A stretch of DNA of 39,638 nucleotides from Bryobacterales bacterium (GCA_003162425.1 PMOK01000042.1:65701-105338); one strand, 5' to 3'. Shown: positions 26,025-34,484, counted from the stretch's first letter. Made by a program: numbers and translations. Notes: generated by a model not told the origin, from the letters alone.

Positions 26025-26813
26025 TCAATAAATAACAAGTTCCACCGGCGACCCCGCTCCGCAGCCTAGCGCCTTCGCCGCCGATCCCTGATTGGTCGCC
26101 ACCTCCAAGTAGCCGGAACTTCCCACCAGAACAAACAGCTCTCCGGATGCGCACTCGGTGAAGGTCAGCGCTAAACGCGAGACCGTTTGCAATCCCACGT
26201 TCAGCCCGAAGGCACGCGTGCTCACATTGGGGAATTCGTCGACGTGCAGATTCGTGATCAGGTTGCCGAACCGGTCCACCTTCAGGATGCTTCCGGTCCA
26301 AGTGCGCTTACCGGTTCTCGAGGGCTGCTGAAAAGTGAGCCGCAAGTGATCCTCGATCAGCTTGCCGAATTTCGCCGGCGGCACTCCCGAGGCCAGATGA
26401 GCTGCGACGGGCGCAAAAACGTCGCGGCCGTGAAATGTTCGGCTGACTGGCTTCAGAAAATACCGGTCATTAGCGATATGCCGCACTTTCGCCCGTTCGC
26501 GCGCGAAGATCATGGAAAGCACTCCGTTGTCCGGAGCGATGAAATATTGCCCGGCCATCTCTGCCAGCAGGGGACGCCGCGTGGAACCCACTCCTGGATC
26601 GACGACAACGACGTGAATAGTCTTTTTGGGGAAATAGGCATAGGCTTGCGCGATAGTGAAAGCGCCGTCGGTCACCTCGAACGCTTGCACCTCATGCGAA
26701 ATGTCCACGATTTGAGCCGCAGGCGCAATCCCCAAAATCACGCCTTTCATGGTCCCGGCAAAGTGATCGGTGGTTCCGAAGTCTGTAGTTAGGGTGATGA
26801 GCGGTTTCGGCAT
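26025..26813 (-). CDS. SAM hydrolase (SAM hydroxide adenosyltransferase, DUF62 family)
   Basis: 262 residues. The family splits S-adenosylmethionine with water into adenosine and methionine and is related to fluorinase and chlorinase. The N-terminal domain carries ITLTTDFGTTDHFAGTMKGV, DPGVGSTRRPLL and YFIAPDNGVLS. The Asp, Arg and His of the water-activating triad fit DPGVGSTRR and FHGRDVFAPVAAHL. The C-terminal barrel starts near VDRFGNLITNLH. The fluorinase-specific insertion loop is not evident, so hydrolysis is the best call. The ATG at 26813 aligns with the family. It is convergent with the coiled-coil gene; a REP family 2 element lies just upstream. Confidence 0.92.
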   Translation of the reverse strand: MPKPLITLTTDFGTTDHFAGTMKGVILGIAPAAQIVDISHEVQAFEVTDGAFTIAQAYAYFPKKTIHVVVVDPGVGSTRRPLLAEMAGQYFIAPDNGVLSMIFARERAKVRHIANDRYFLKPVSRTFHGRDVFAPVAAHLASGVPPAKFGKLIEDHLRLTFQQPSRTGKRTWTGSILKVDRFGNLITNLHVDEFPNVSTRAFGLNVGLQTVSRLALTFTECASGELFVLVGSSGYLEVATNQGSAAKALGCGAGSPVELVIY

Positions 26814-26861
26814 GCGTTTCGTTTTAGTGGGCTAACCAATGTTAATTCTTTGAGCAGGAAA

Positions 26862-26904
26862 GTGGGGCGGACCCCCTGGTCCGCAGCCGACCCCCAGGTC
26901 GGCT
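26862..26904. repeat. REP family 2, copy e (left flank of RAYT 2)
   Basis: Twin hairpins GCGGACC-CCCT-GGTCCGC and AGCCGACC-CCCA-GGTCGGCT after a GTGGG head. An inverted partner lies at 27487-27527, at the other end of the second RAYT. Confidence 0.9.
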
Positions 26905-26951
26905 CATCTGTCTACACCGAGAATTCTGCTGGCGGCGAAACACTATCCTGC

Positions 26952-27537
26952 TTGACGTTCTACCGCCGCCGGCTCCCACACCTCTATACGCAGGACCAAC
27001 CAGTTTTCATCACCTGGCGTCTCCATGACAGCCTGCCCCCGAATCGCAGCTTCCCTCCGACACTCAGCTCGGGACAAGCATTCGCAGCCATGGACCGATT
27101 ACTTGACGAAGCTCGCAGTGGCAAGGTCTATCTTCGCCAACCAGCCATCGCCGACATGGTCGCAGAAGCCATCCACTACAACGCGGACGTGTTGGGGACA
27201 GTATGAACTTTATGCGTTCGTGGTCATGCCGAACCACGTTCACTTATTGGGTACCCCGACCGTGGCACTGCCCAAAATCATGAAATCGCTCAAAGGCATT
27301 ACCGCGCGACGAGCCAATGTGATGTTGGCATTGACTGGAGCGCCATTTTGGCAGGAGGAAAGCTACGATCACCTGGTGCGGGACGACGGAGAGTTCGAGA
27401 AGATCCGCAGGTACATCGAAGAGAATCCCGTCCGGGCAGGATTGGTGAGGACTTCTTGTGAGTATCGATGGTCCAGCGCGGCAGAAGCGACCTGGGCGTC
27501 GGCAGCGGACCAGGGGGTCCGCCCCACTTGTCTCTAA
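26952..27537 (+). pseudogene. Second RAYT transposase, frameshifted
   Basis: A REP-associated tyrosine transposase split by one extra base. The first frame gives LTFYRRRLPHLYTQDQPVFI and TWRLHDSLPP. It is open to 27206, where it hits TGA. The second frame continues YELYAFVVMPNHVHLLGTPT (HUH pair), WQEESYDHLVRDDGEFEKIR and the catalytic-Tyr helix RRYIEENPVRAGLV, ending in the WSSAAEA tail. Dropping one G from the GGGG run at 27194-27197 restores the join (DVLG-QYELYAF). The start is uncertain; TTG 26952 fits the family N-terminus. REP family 2 hairpins flank it in inverted orientation and the last codons are repeat-coded. It differs clearly from the intact RAYT at 2.2 kb. Confidence 0.88.
27487..27527. 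repeat. REP family 2, copy f (right flank of RAYT 2, inverted)
   Basis: The reverse-oriented partner of copy e. GCGGACC-AGGG-GGTCCGC is perfect. The other hairpin is weaker (CGAC...GTCG around CTGGGC). It overlaps the RAYT 3' end. Confidence 0.85.
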
Positions 27538-27603
27538 GCTCATCTATCAAAGTCCACAAAGCTGTAGTCCAGTAAAACAAATATTGGCCGACTTGTTAAA
27601 CTT

Positions 27604-28779
27604 GTGGTTGAAGTGCAACGTTTCTACTTCGATCACAACGCCACCACGCCCGTATCTCCAGCGGTACTCGAAGTGCTGGTTCCAGCGCTACTTGAAGTGT
27701 ATGGAAACGCGTCTAGCATCCACCAGCATGGCCAGATGGCCAAGCAAAAGCTCGAAATAGCGCGCCGCCAGGTAGCTGGACTGATCGCCTGCGATCCCAA
27801 GGATCTGGTATTTTTGAGCGGCGGCACGGAGGCCGACAATCTGGCGATTTTAGGGACGGTCCGCGCCAATTCAGCCGCGCGGAAACACGTGGTGACCACC
27901 ACCATAGAGCATCCCGCGGTGCTCAATACTTGCCGCCAACTGGAGCGCGAGGGCGTGGAGGTAAGCTATGTTCGCACAGGCTCGGACGGAGTGGTGGATC
28001 CCGCGGATGTCCATCGCGCGTTGCGCCCCGAAACGATCTTGATTTCAGTGATGCACGCTAATAACGAGCTGGGCACCATTCAACCCCTCCGGGAGATCGC
28101 AACTCTGGCGCGCGAGGCCGGCATTCTCTTCCACGCCGATGGCGTACAGGCGGCGGGGAAAATTCCCGTGGATGTCAAGGCGCTGGGCGTGGATCTATAT
28201 TCCATCAGCGGTCACAAGTTCCATGCGCCGAAAGGAATTGGTGCGCTCTACGTCAAGCATGGAACGCGCCTGGGGCCGATTCAATTCGGAGGACGTCACG
28301 AGCGGGAACGGCGTCCCGGTACTGAAAACGTTCCGGGCGCGGTGGCGCTTGGACAAGCGGCATTCTCGGCGATCGAAAACCTCGCTACCGAGACTGCGCG
28401 ACTGGCCGCATTACGGGATCGCCTGGAAGCCGGCATTCTGGAACGACTGCCAGCCTGCGGCGTCAATGCGGGACATTCACCTCGCACGCCCAACACCACC
28501 AATATTTTCTTCGACGGCCTGGAGGGTGAGGCGATGGTTATCTCGCTCGACCTTAAGGGATTCGCGGTATCCAGCGGATCAGCGTGCTCGAGCGGCGCGG
28601 TGGAACCATCGCACGTGCTGCTCGCTATCGGATTGTCGCGGGAACGCGCGCGAGCCAGCCTGCGATTCTCGCTCGGGCAGTCCAATACAGAAGAGCAAGT
28701 GGATGCTTTAATCGACGCCGTCGCCGAATCCGCGGCTCATTTACGAAAGCTGTCGCCCACATACACCGCCAGTGTCTAA
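27604..28779 (+). CDS. Cysteine desulfurase (NifS/IscS family)
   Basis: 391 residues, a PLP enzyme turning cysteine into alanine plus enzyme-bound persulfide. Seen are FYFDHNATTPVSPAVLEVL, the PLP-ring His (TTTIEHPAV), HADGVQAAGK, the Schiff-base Lys in SGHKFHAPKG and the sulfur-carrying Cys in SGSACSSG. The mobile-loop SSGSACSSGAVEPSHVLLA string fits the group I NifS/IscS type. The GTG start at 27604 lacks a clear ribosome site; GTG 27613 is an alternative. The 3' end overlaps mnmA by eight bases. The natural inference is that it delivers sulfur to MnmA for tRNA 2-thiouridine, perhaps also to Fe-S assembly, since no iscU is present. Confidence 0.95.
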   Translation: MVEVQRFYFDHNATTPVSPAVLEVLVPALLEVYGNASSIHQHGQMAKQKLEIARRQVAGLIACDPKDLVFLSGGTEADNLAILGTVRANSAARKHVVTTTIEHPAVLNTCRQLEREGVEVSYVRTGSDGVVDPADVHRALRPETILISVMHANNELGTIQPLREIATLAREAGILFHADGVQAAGKIPVDVKALGVDLYSISGHKFHAPKGIGALYVKHGTRLGPIQFGGRHERERRPGTENVPGAVALGQAAFSAIENLATETARLAALRDRLEAGILERLPACGVNAGHSPRTPNTTNIFFDGLEGEAMVISLDLKGFAVSSGSACSSGAVEPSHVLLAIGLSRERARASLRFSLGQSNTEEQVDALIDAVAESAAHLRKLSPTYTASV

Positions 28780-29905
28780 CCATCCACTCCCAATTGCGAG
28801 TTCCCTCACCACCGCTGTCGCCATGTCGGGCGGCGTGGACAGCTCCGTTGTGGCGGGAATGCTGCATCGAAGCGGCCGGCGGGTTGTCGGGCTGACCATG
28901 CAGCTCTGGAACCAGCGGCGCTTGCCGGAGTTGACTCCAGAGAGCGGACCCACTGGCCGTTGTTGTTCGCTGGACGATGTATACGATGCGCGCTTCGTCG
29001 CTCAGCAATTGGGCATTCCTTATTACGTGATCAACTTCGAGGATCGCTTCGAGGAACAAGTAGTGAAGCCGTTCATCAGCGAGTATCTGGCCGGACGCAC
29101 GCCCATCCCCTGCACGCTCTGCAACAACTTCATCAAGTTCGATCAGTTCCTGGAAATGGCCGCGGGCGTGGGAGCAGAACGGATCGCCACCGGCCATTAC
29201 GCGCGCCTGGGTCAGGATGAAGAAACGGGCCGCTACCAATTGCTTACCAGCGTGGATCGCGGCAAGGACCAGACCTATTTCCTGTTCGGCCTGAAGCAGG
29301 ACCAACTGGCGCGAACGCAATTCCCCTTGGGCGAATACACCAAGCCGCAGGTGCGCGAGCTGGCGCGCGAGCTCGGTCTGCCAGTGGCCGAAAAACCGGA
29401 TAGTCAGGAGATCTGCTTCGTCCCGAATGGAGACTACGCGGCTTTCATCGACGGATATTTTCGCGAGCAAGGAATCGCGCGGGAGCAAACTGAGGGCGAT
29501 ATCGTAGATACTGACGGACACGTTTTAGGCGATCACGCGGGCGTGCATCACTTCACGGTGGGCCAACGCCGTGGCCTTGGCATCGCCGCGCGCGAACCTC
29601 TGTACGTGATCTCCACCGAACCCGCGTCACAGCGCGTGATCGTCGGACGCAACGACGATTTGCTGCGCGCACGGATGGCCGTGAAGGAAGTGAACTGGAT
29701 CTCCATCGCGCCGATTGTCGCGCCCGTGCGCGCGCATGTCCGGATTCGCAACAAACATTTGCCCGCCCCGGCTATGATTTCTCCCACTCCCGACCCCACC
29801 CGCGTAGAGGTCCATTTTGACGAGCCGCAACGCGCAGTAACGCCCGGCCAAGGCGCCGTGTTTTACTCGGGCGACATAGTGCTGGGCGGCGGGTGGATAG
29901 AATAA
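28772..29905 (+). CDS. mnmA: tRNA-specific 2-thiouridylase
   Basis: 377 residues. MnmA activates U34 of Lys, Glu and Gln tRNAs with ATP and inserts sulfur. The PP-loop is AVAMSGGVDSSVVAGML. The catalytic Cys pair is in TPIPCTLCNNFIKF and PDSQEICFVPNGDY. The tRNA-binding part FTVGQRRGLGIA and the final beta-barrel domain are complete (ending GDIVLGGGWIE). The GTG start overlaps the desulfurase stop, indicating coupling. About 15 extra residues precede the PP-loop, normal for the family. The 3' end overlaps the next gene by 13 bases. Confidence 0.96.
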   Translation: MSNHPLPIASSLTTAVAMSGGVDSSVVAGMLHRSGRRVVGLTMQLWNQRRLPELTPESGPTGRCCSLDDVYDARFVAQQLGIPYYVINFEDRFEEQVVKPFISEYLAGRTPIPCTLCNNFIKFDQFLEMAAGVGAERIATGHYARLGQDEETGRYQLLTSVDRGKDQTYFLFGLKQDQLARTQFPLGEYTKPQVRELARELGLPVAEKPDSQEICFVPNGDYAAFIDGYFREQGIAREQTEGDIVDTDGHVLGDHAGVHHFTVGQRRGLGIAAREPLYVISTEPASQRVIVGRNDDLLRARMAVKEVNWISIAPIVAPVRAHVRIRNKHLPAPAMISPTPDPTRVEVHFDEPQRAVTPGQGAVFYSGDIVLGGGWIE

Positions 29906-30771
29906 CGTCTATCCAATACCTGATCGCCAGTTTTGTGTTGTGGTCGCTGGCTCATTCGCCGCCGGGCTTAGCGCGGTTTTACGCCAGGCTCCTCGATCTG
30001 GCTCTACCGCGCCTGCGCCGCGTAGCCATGCGCAACCTGGAATTGGCATATCCAGAGAAAACTCCTGCGGAACGAAAGGCGATCGTCGACCAAGTCTTCC
30101 GATCCATCGCCCGGCTGCTCTACTCGTTCTCACGTTTTCCGCGGATCAATCGCGAAAACATTTCCCAATGGATCCGTTACGAAGGCCTGGAGCATTTCCT
30201 AGAGGCCAAAAAGGCCGGCCACGGCGTTCTGTTCGCCACCGCGCACCTGGGGAATTGGGAGCTCAGTGCCTTCGCGCACGGGCTGATGACAGAGCCGATG
30301 AACGTGGTCATCCGTCCGCTCGATAATCCGGCCGCCGACCGGCTGGTGGAGCAGCGGAGGCAGCTTTCCGGGAACCGGCTCATCGAAAAATGGGACGGAG
30401 CGCGAGCCATTCTTCGCGCTTTGCGGCAAAACGAAGCGGTGGGGATTCTGATGGATCAAAACACATCGCTTCAAGAAGGAGTTTTCGTGAACTTCTTCGG
30501 CACACCTGCCTGCGCCAATACCGCTTTCGCCAAGATCGCGCACCGCACGGGCGCGCGGGTGATTCCGGGCTTCGCATTGTGGCTGGAGGACGAAAAATGC
30601 TACGTGCTGCGCTTCTATCCGCCCGTCGAAATCACAGGCGATGCAGCCCAGGACACGGAGCGCTTGCACGCGCTGCTCGAACAAGTGATTCGCGAGTTTC
30701 CGGGCCAGTGGCTATGGATTCACCGCCGCTGGAAAACCCGTCCCCCCGGCGAGAAATCAATATACGAGTGA
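29893..30771 (+). CDS. Lipid A acyltransferase-like protein (LpxL/HtrB family)
   Basis: 292 residues of the LPLAT family. These inner-membrane enzymes move an acyl chain from ACP to a lipid A precursor or similar lipid. The catalytic H(x4)E motif is in ATAHLGNWELSAFAHG; the later blocks ILMDQNTSLQEGVFVNFFG and NTAFAKIAHRTGARVIPGFA are typical. An N-terminal hydrophobic helix (IQYLIASFVLWSLAHSPPG) anchors it. GTG 29893 lies inside the mnmA end, so translation is probably coupled. The acyl acceptor is not certain in acidobacteria. Confidence 0.9.
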   Translation: MDRITSIQYLIASFVLWSLAHSPPGLARFYARLLDLALPRLRRVAMRNLELAYPEKTPAERKAIVDQVFRSIARLLYSFSRFPRINRENISQWIRYEGLEHFLEAKKAGHGVLFATAHLGNWELSAFAHGLMTEPMNVVIRPLDNPAADRLVEQRRQLSGNRLIEKWDGARAILRALRQNEAVGILMDQNTSLQEGVFVNFFGTPACANTAFAKIAHRTGARVIPGFALWLEDEKCYVLRFYPPVEITGDAAQDTERLHALLEQVIREFPGQWLWIHRRWKTRPPGEKSIYE

Positions 30772-30811
30772 TACATCAGGTAATATCCGTATCTAGCTGC
30801 TTGTATTGGTT

Positions 30812-31954
30812 TTATTTGCGTTCATCTGCGTTCATTTGCGGCTTATTTGCAGCTGCTGCCTTGGCTTTCTTTTCAACCGCAGCCGCCTCCGCCGGACGAT
30901 GCATTCTTCGCAGCACCTCGGCGTATTCGCGCAATGCCGGAGCAGCGTCACTAACCGGTATCGCGACCATGCGCTTGTAGGCCGCCGCGGCATCCCGATC
31001 GTTCTTCAAACCCACCTCCACCAGCGCCAGGTTGCGCAAGCTGGCGGCGTCTTCTGTATCGCGGATCTCAAGCGAACGTTTGTAGAGTTGCTCCGCTTCC
31101 TGGTAGCGCTGCTCCATGGCATAAACCACGGCGAGGTTGTCCAGGCTGGTGGCAACCACGGGATGATTCGGACCCAGCAGCGTCATCCAAATTCCCAGCG
31201 AACGCTCGTACAAAAGCTGCGCGTCGCCAAAACGTTTCTGCGCGTAATAGAGCGACGCCAGACTATCGAGCGAGTTCGCCACTTCCGGGTGAACCGGTCC
31301 GGATGCGGTATCGCGAATAATGAGCGATCGCCGGAGCAGCGGCTCCGCCTGCGCGAACTTGGTCTCTTCCCGATACGTGGACGCAAGATTGTCGAGCGAA
31401 GAACACAACCTTGGATCGGCGGGCCCGTAGTTGGTCTCATTAATCTGCAGCGCGCGCGTGTACAAAGGCTCGGCTTCGAGGAATTTATGTTCCACTAGGA
31501 ACAACCGCGCGAGCGCGCTGTACGCAGAGGCGACTTGGGGATCATCCGGCCCCTGGGACGCTTCGCGAATCGCGATGGCGCGAGCCAGCAACGTCTCGGC
31601 TTCGTCCAGTTTGCGAAGCAACTGATCGACGCGTGCCAGATTTTCGAGCGTTGGAACCAAGTCGATGCTTGCCCGCCCAGAAGCGGCTTCCCGCAATTCA
31701 AGCGCGTGCCGGTACAACTCCGCAGCTGGCTCGTATTTCGCCTGGCCACGGTAAACGCGAGCTAGCTCATCCAGGATTTCGAGCGAATCGGGAGCTTCGG
31801 CCAAGCGGCTTTTGAGGATCGGCTCCAAATCGCTGTAGTGAATGTCCCAGGTATTCTCGATGGTCGGCAGATCCTTGTTCAGCGGCAGCATTTTGTCCTG
31901 TGCGGGCGCTAAGGACAAACAGAAAAACGAGGTAAATACAGCGATTTGCTTCAA
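30812..31954 (-). CDS. Secreted tetratricopeptide-repeat protein (kinesin-light-chain-like TPRs)
   Basis: 380 residues. A signal peptide (MKQIAVFTSFFCLSLAPAQ) precedes about seven 42-residue TPR units of the kinesin-light-chain style, for example SLDNLASTYREETKFAQAEP and SLDSLASLYYAQKRFGDAQL, each with GP-x-HP linkers. It is a periplasmic protein-protein interaction scaffold with no enzymatic domain. The TTG start at 31954 is supported by AGGAGG four bases upstream. The C-terminus NKPQMNADERK is read from a GCGTTCATCT-type repeat, so the natural end may lie a few residues earlier. It is divergent from the VWA gene, with 69 bases between them, and convergent with the acyltransferase. Confidence 0.88.
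   Translation of the reverse strand: MKQIAVFTSFFCLSLAPAQDKMLPLNKDLPTIENTWDIHYSDLEPILKSRLAEAPDSLEILDELARVYRGQAKYEPAAELYRHALELREAASGRASIDLVPTLENLARVDQLLRKLDEAETLLARAIAIREASQGPDDPQVASAYSALARLFLVEHKFLEAEPLYTRALQINETNYGPADPRLCSSLDNLASTYREETKFAQAEPLLRRSLIIRDTASGPVHPEVANSLDSLASLYYAQKRFGDAQLLYERSLGIWMTLLGPNHPVVATSLDNLAVVYAMEQRYQEAEQLYKRSLEIRDTEDAASLRNLALVEVGLKNDRDAAAAYKRMVAIPVSDAAPALREYAEVLRRMHRPAEAAAVEKKAKAAAANKPQMNADERK
30814..30842. repeat. GCGTTCATCT-type direct repeat at a gene end
   Basis: TTTGCGTTCATC, TGCGTTCATT and TGCGGC repeat with about a ten-base period. The element encodes the last residues of the TPR protein on the minus strand and resembles the CACGGATG repeats at 37.2 and 38.1 kb in plan. 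Confidence 0.65.
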
Positions 31955-32023
31955 GCGTCCTCCTGGATTCTTGTATTTGAGTGTAACTTAGGTATTAGAC
32001 ACCGCATCGTTTCCTTCAGGATC

Positions 32024-33073
32024 ATGGAAGACACAATTTCCAGGAGGCATCTGCTGGGCTCGTTTCTGTTAGCCCATCAGTTGTTACGCGCCCAAAAGGA
32101 CACAACTTTCTCCACCGACGTCAATGTCGTCAACGTGTTTGCCACAGTGAGGGATAAGAAAGGACAGATTGTTCGCAATCTCACTAAGGATGATTTCACG
32201 TTGGCCGAAGACAGCCGACCGCAGACCATCCGCTATTTCTCTCAGGAATCCGGCCTTCCCCTGACGCTCGGCCTGCTAGTGGACACCAGCATGAGCCAGC
32301 GGCGGGTGTTAGGGAAGGAACGCGACGCCAGCTATCGATTCCTCGATCAGGTTCTGCGCGAGGACAAGGACCAGGCGTTCCTGATTCACTTCGATCGGGA
32401 GGTAGAGCTGCTCGAAGATCTTACTCCGTCGCGGAAGAAACTGGAGGCGGCGCTGGGGCGGCTGGAGTCACCCGAGCAGGATCGTAGGTCCGGAGGTGGC
32501 GGTGGGTACGGTGGAGGCGGGCGCGGAGGGCATGGCGGTCATCACGGAGGCGGCACGTCGTTATATGACTCGGTCCTTCTGGCATCCGACGAACTCATGA
32601 AAAAGCAGAGCGGCCGAAAAGCTGTGATTGTACTGACAGACGGCGTGGACAACGGCAGCAAAGTCACGCTATCCAGCGCCATCGAATCTGCCCAGCGCGC
32701 CGATACCTTGGTGTACTCAATTCTGTTCGCTGACTCGGACGCGTATGGACCCATGGGTCATGGCGGTTTTGGCGGAGGCCGACGCGGCGGCGGTTATCCC
32801 GGCGGCCGGCAAGGCTCTCGTACCGATGGCAAGCCGGTTCTCCAGCGGTTGGCCCGGGAGACCGGAGGAGGGTTCTTCGAAGTCTCGAAGAAAGAGCCAA
32901 TCGAGAAAATCTACGATCAAATCCAAGAGGAACTCCGCAATCAATACAGCATTGGATACGCTTCCGACCATGCGGACACCGCTGGGGGTTACCACAAGAT
33001 CGAGCTCACCACCAAGAAAAATGAGCTTATCGTGCAGACTCGCGACGGTTATTACGCGCGCGCCAAAACCTAG
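32024..33073 (+). CDS. Acidobacterial VWFA-related protein (TIGR03436-like) with Gly-rich inserts
   Basis: 349 residues. The N-terminus SRRHLLGSFLLAHQLLRAQ resembles a Tat signal. The family lead-in VNVVNVFATVRDKKGQIVRN and LTKDDFTLAEDSRPQTI is followed by a von Willebrand A domain with an intact metal site (DTSMS at Asp87, later VLTDGVDNG). Two Gly/His/Arg-rich loops interrupt the domain, GGGGGYGGGGRGGHGGHHGG near residue 160 and GGFGGGRRGGGYPGGRQG near 250. The end NQYSIGYASDHAD and IVQTRDGYYARAK is typical. ATG 32024 is chosen for the signal peptide. Such proteins are abundant and uncharacterised in acidobacteria; a secreted adhesive or scaffold role is inferred. Confidence 0.9.
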   Translation: MEDTISRRHLLGSFLLAHQLLRAQKDTTFSTDVNVVNVFATVRDKKGQIVRNLTKDDFTLAEDSRPQTIRYFSQESGLPLTLGLLVDTSMSQRRVLGKERDASYRFLDQVLREDKDQAFLIHFDREVELLEDLTPSRKKLEAALGRLESPEQDRRSGGGGGYGGGGRGGHGGHHGGGTSLYDSVLLASDELMKKQSGRKAVIVLTDGVDNGSKVTLSSAIESAQRADTLVYSILFADSDAYGPMGHGGFGGGRRGGGYPGGRQGSRTDGKPVLQRLARETGGGFFEVSKKEPIEKIYDQIQEELRNQYSIGYASDHADTAGGYHKIELTTKKNELIVQTRDGYYARAKT

Positions 33074-33085
33074 ACGTGTTCTTAA

Positions 33086-33129
33086 GTGGGGCGGTCCCCC
33101 TGGACCGCAGCCGACGCCCTCGTCGGCTT
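33086..33129. repeat. REP family 2, copy g
   Basis: Hairpins GCGGTCC-CCCT-GGACCGC and AGCCGACG-CCCT-CGTCGGCT after the GTGGG head. Compared with copy e both arms of the first stem change together (A/T to T/A) while the CCCT loop stays. Confidence 0.9.
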
Positions 33130-33165
33130 GCCGGTTTTGAAGGAAGCTGATTCCGTTGGCGAAGA

Positions 33166-33203
33166 GCGGGTCCAGGGGGACCCGCGCGGACCAGGGGGTC
33201 CGC
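33166..33203. repeat. REP family 2, copy h
   Basis: GCGGGTCC-AGGG-GGACCCGC followed at once by GCGGACC-AGGG-GGTCCGC, in the inverse orientation to copy g. Together g and h make a 120-bp inverted pair between the VWA and phoU genes, with no transposase between them. Confidence 0.9.
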
Positions 33204-33253
33204 CCTACTACGATGCAGAATCCCCACTTTTGGGAAAACTAAGTGCTCAAGAC

Positions 33254-33901
33254 TTAGCTGGATTGCGTCAGCGGAGCGGCTGCGGCGGCCTGCTCTGCCA
33301 CGCTCACCGAGTGGCGCATGATGCGCTCCAGGTGCCGCGAGATCAGCAGCAAAGTTACGTAGAGCGCGCCATCTCCCGGCGTAACCATCAGCTTGGAGAG
33401 TTTTTCGTAAAGATTCTGCAGCTCAGCGCGAACGGCAGCTTCTCGAGGCCGGACCGATAGACCAAGATCGCGATCCTCCTTACGCCAACTCTCGATCGCC
33501 ACGGCCAGCATTTCTCCGATCTTGGCGCCGGTCTCCGAAACCTGGGCCAGGATCTGGGACATAGGCCGGCGGGTCATCTCCAGACTAAGCGCCGCGATCT
33601 CGTTCGCATAGTCCGCAATCAACTCCAGATCGACAATCGCATCCAGGATCGATGTCACCAGGCGGGCGTCACGGGCCACAGGCGCCTGTAGAGTGATCAG
33701 GCTCAGACACTCTTCGTGGATCATTCGATTCTGATGATCGGTTTGCGTCTCCAGCTCCTGAGCCCGCTCGGACGCCTCACGATCGCACTTGCCGATTCCT
33801 CCCAGCGCTTCGGAGTAAACATGGATGGTTGTCTCACCCATCTGGATCAGGTGTTGGCGAACTAATTCCAGTTCGTCCCGGTAATGCATTCTTGTCGTCA
33901 T
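33254..33901 (-). CDS. phoU: PhoU-like phosphate signalling protein
   Basis: 215 residues of two similar three-helix bundles. PhoU links the Pst transporter to the PhoR kinase and limits phosphate uptake. The family strings RDELELVRQHLIQMGETTIH, ECLSLITLQAPVARDARLVT and DLELIADYANEIAALSLEM are present, followed by the second bundle ending in ISRHLERIMRHSVSVAEQA. Acidic metal-site residues (E/DxxxD type) are visible. ATG 33901 is chosen because GAGGAG lies six bases upstream; the longer frame to 33934 has no such site. No pst or phoR genes are in the window. Confidence 0.92.
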   Translation of the reverse strand: MTTRMHYRDELELVRQHLIQMGETTIHVYSEALGGIGKCDREASERAQELETQTDHQNRMIHEECLSLITLQAPVARDARLVTSILDAIVDLELIADYANEIAALSLEMTRRPMSQILAQVSETGAKIGEMLAVAIESWRKEDRDLGLSVRPREAAVRAELQNLYEKLSKLMVTPGDGALYVTLLLISRHLERIMRHSVSVAEQAAAAAPLTQSS

Positions 33902-34007
33902 GGCCGGCTCCTCGTTGTCGCTGATTTGTAACATTTAAGTCCGTAAGCTTTGCGCCAATTTGAATGATACGCGGCGGCGCGGCCGGATGCATAGCCCAAA
34001 AGTTTGT

Positions 34008-34127
34008 TTATCTGCGTTCCGCAAAGGGCACGGAGTCCATCCAAATATCCATTGGCAAGTCCGTCTTGAGGACTTGATCTACGATCCGAACAACCGTGCG
34101 AATCATGCGAACTGTGAGCTGAAGCAT
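34008..34127 (-). CDS. Candidate 39-residue small protein
   Basis: Starts ATG 34127 behind an excellent ribosome site (GGAGGTGAG, four bases upstream). It reads MLQLTVRMIRTVVRIVDQVL and KTDLPMDIWMDSVPFAERR. The first 20 residues could form an amphipathic, basic helix. No family is recognised. It is divergent from the CsoR/FrmR-like gene. The frame is also open upstream, so the start rests on the ribosome site only. Confidence 0.4.
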   Translation of the reverse strand: MLQLTVRMIRTVVRIVDQVLKTDLPMDIWMDSVPFAERR

Positions 34128-34193
34128 TTCTCTCACCTCCGCGAGGCCTGAGCGTGCCGGGTGGTTGATGGTAAACTGGCGGTCAAATCGCGA

Positions 34194-34484
34194 ATGACCA
34201 ACGCACCGTCCCAAACCCAGCATATACCCGAAAAAGCTGCTGAATCGCGTCCGCCGCATCAAGGCCAGGTGGAGGCGATTGGAAGAACCTTGAACCAGGA
34301 CGCCGAATGTTCCGACGTGCTGCATAATATCTCGGCTTGCCGCGGCGCGATGGACGCCCTGATGGCCGAGGTGATCGAGGGTCATATCCGGTTTCACATC
34401 CTCGATCCAGCAAAGTCCGTAACCAATGAGCAGACCCGCGCCGCCGACGATCTAGTTACTGCCTTGCGAGCATATCTCAAGTAA
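34194..34484 (+). pseudogene. CsoR/FrmR-family regulator with compensating frameshifts
   Basis: The C-terminal part is a clear metal- or formaldehyde-responsive DUF156 repressor: GQVEAIGRTLNQDAECSDVL, NISACRGAMDALMAEVIEGH, ending VTALRAYLK, with the sensing Cys in AEC. The open frame, however, reads EKAAESRPPHQGQ where the family has the DNA-contacting helix. A neighbouring frame gives the correct KKLLNRVRRIKG there. One extra A in the A5 run at 34231-34235 and one missing G near 34263 explain both shifts. The product would have about 13 wrong residues in the first helix and probably not bind DNA. It may be a dying gene or carry sequencing indels. No formaldehyde or copper gene is adjacent. 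Confidence 0.75.

Noticed and set aside
28625..29521. A 298-codon minus-strand frame
   Set aside because: Antisense to mnmA and the desulfurase end, both of which show full catalytic motifs.
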